This document shows, in pieces, positions 5,200-5,764 of a DNA stretch of 5,764 nt. The notes under the pieces were generated by a model that saw only the letters and a list, made by a program, of their open reading frames with translations, was not told the origin of the DNA and searched no databases. The DNA lies in contig JAPLUX010000006.1 of the NCBI GenBank assembly GCA_026397455.1, forward strand, positions 1 to 5,764, written 5' to 3'. This DNA comes from Candidatus Aenigmatarchaeota archaeon (GTDB lineage Archaea > Aenigmatarchaeota > Aenigmatarchaeia > CG10238-14). Every line of letters starts with the position of its first letter. Within the stretch, counting starts at the first letter, position 1. The translations under genes and the position numbers were made by a program.

Positions 5200-5764
5200 A
5201 TGAAAAAAACAACGATTTCATTAATGATAATTTTTTCCTTTTTATTCCTAATAGAATTTTCTTATGCAGAAAATAAAATAATATTTCTAAATATCGTTTA
5301 CTTTACAGACAGTGAAAATATAGAATTTGACAGTATGTACGTGAATTATGGGGCAGAATTTGTTCCTTCTGTAATAGAAGGTAAAACAGTATATTCAATA
5401 AAAATTTTGGATCAAAATCTCAACCAGTTATACTCAAAGGATTTTTCTCTACAATTTGTGGTATTAGATGCCCCGGTTTCTGATAATATAGCTACTGTAC
5501 TCATGCTGCCTTATTATCCTAATGCAAAGACGATTTCTATATCAAAATCTGGGGAAGAAATATTAACAATTAATCTTGAATTATTGTGCGATAATAATGG
5601 TGTTTGTGATAATTATGAGAATTATTTTTCTTGTATGAACGATTGTCATTCTGGATCAGACGATGGTACATGTGATAAAGTTAAAGATGGTATTTGTGAT
5701 CCTGATTGTGCAATACCTTCATATGATTCAGACTGTATCGCATCAACAACAGTAACAACAATAA
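5200..5764 (+). CDS. Sec-secreted protein with Cys repeats and start of a Thr-rich stretch, 3'-truncated by the window
   Basis: The frame opens at ATG 5200, abutting the upstream TGA, with GGTG 5 nt ahead, and runs to the window end (188 codons visible). Residues 1-23 form a classical signal peptide: KK, a hydrophobic core, then S-Y-A before Glu24, cut by signal peptidase I and not a prepilin type. Residues 24-129 look beta-rich and contain LPYYPNAKTISI, a strand-like pattern I associate with archaeal surface proteins. Residues 130-179 hold eight Cys in two units, C-D-N-N-G-V-C and D-G-I-C-D-P-D-C, related to the repeats in the upstream peptidase. The visible end, S-T-T-V-T-T, begins a Thr-rich stretch that probably leads to a C-terminal membrane anchor. 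It has no N-glycosylation sequons in the visible part, unlike its neighbours. Likely a surface protein co-expressed with the filament; function unknown. Confidence 0.75.
   Translation, partial: MKKTTISLMIIFSFLFLIEFSYAENKIIFLNIVYFTDSENIEFDSMYVNYGAEFVPSVIEGKTVYSIKILDQNLNQLYSKDFSLQFVVLDAPVSDNIATVLMLPYYPNAKTISISKSGEEILTINLELLCDNNGVCDNYENYFSCMNDCHSGSDDGTCDKVKDGICDPDCAIPSYDSDCIASTTVTTI
5587..5736 (+). repeat. Cys repeats in the downstream secreted protein
   Basis: Two units are visible: C-D-N-N-G-V-C ... S-C ... N-D-C, then T-C ... D-G-I-C-D-P-D-C ... S-D-C. They match the C-x-N-D-x-I-C ... D-C layout of the upstream peptidase gene, so the two secreted products share a module type. Asp and Asn around the Cys could bind calcium, but no complete EF-hand loop is evident. 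Confidence 0.55.

Noticed and set aside
5668..5736. EF-hand or dockerin-type calcium loop in the downstream secreted protein
   Set aside because: Asp-rich, but the twelve-residue D-x-D-x-D-G pattern is not met; the Cys-repeat reading explains it better.

Overview
The window is AT-rich and coding on the plus strand almost from end to end. It looks like part of one long archaeal operon for a type IV pilus-like or secretion machine. The organism is most likely a DPANN-type archaeon. Evidence for this is an archaeal TadC/FlaJ-style type II secretion F protein, several proteins with very short class III (prepilin-type) leaders, GGTG-type ribosome binding sites, near-zero intergenic spacing, many N-glycosylation sequons on predicted exported domains, and a Cys-rich zincin of a style I associate with DPANN genomes. 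The lineage call is inference from these features, not from a marker gene.

Layout. Positions 2-691 hold the C-terminal part of a T2SF membrane platform protein whose start lies upstream. Five small exported proteins follow with almost no spacing: 684-1061, 1058-1570, 1571-1972, 1974-2420 and 2421-3062. Each has one N-terminal membrane helix, usually preceded by a tiny K-G/A-type leader with a Glu just before or at the start of the helix, and a Cys-containing ectodomain. The only intergenic gap (3063-3122, 60 nt) carries a TATA-like element. It is followed by a sixth single-helix protein (3123-3641) and then a 531-residue protein (3604-5199). The latter joins a pilin-like N-terminus to a segment with 30 cysteines and a C-terminal metallopeptidase domain with an HExxH motif. 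From 5200 to the window end runs the start of a Sec-secreted protein with the same kind of Cys repeats and the beginning of a Thr-rich stretch.

How they may work together (inference): the T2SF protein, with an ATPase presumably encoded upstream, would extract the pilin-like subunits from the membrane after leader cleavage and assemble them into a short filament or pseudopilus. The large subunit would carry a disulfide-rich stalk and a protease on that filament. Each of the seven predicted membrane-anchored exported proteins has an even cysteine count, and together they hold 20 N-x-S/T sequons. This fits an oxidised, glycosylated surface structure. Three of the small proteins (684-1972) share motifs and look like tandem paralogues. 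No RNA genes, mobile elements or CRISPR arrays were seen.
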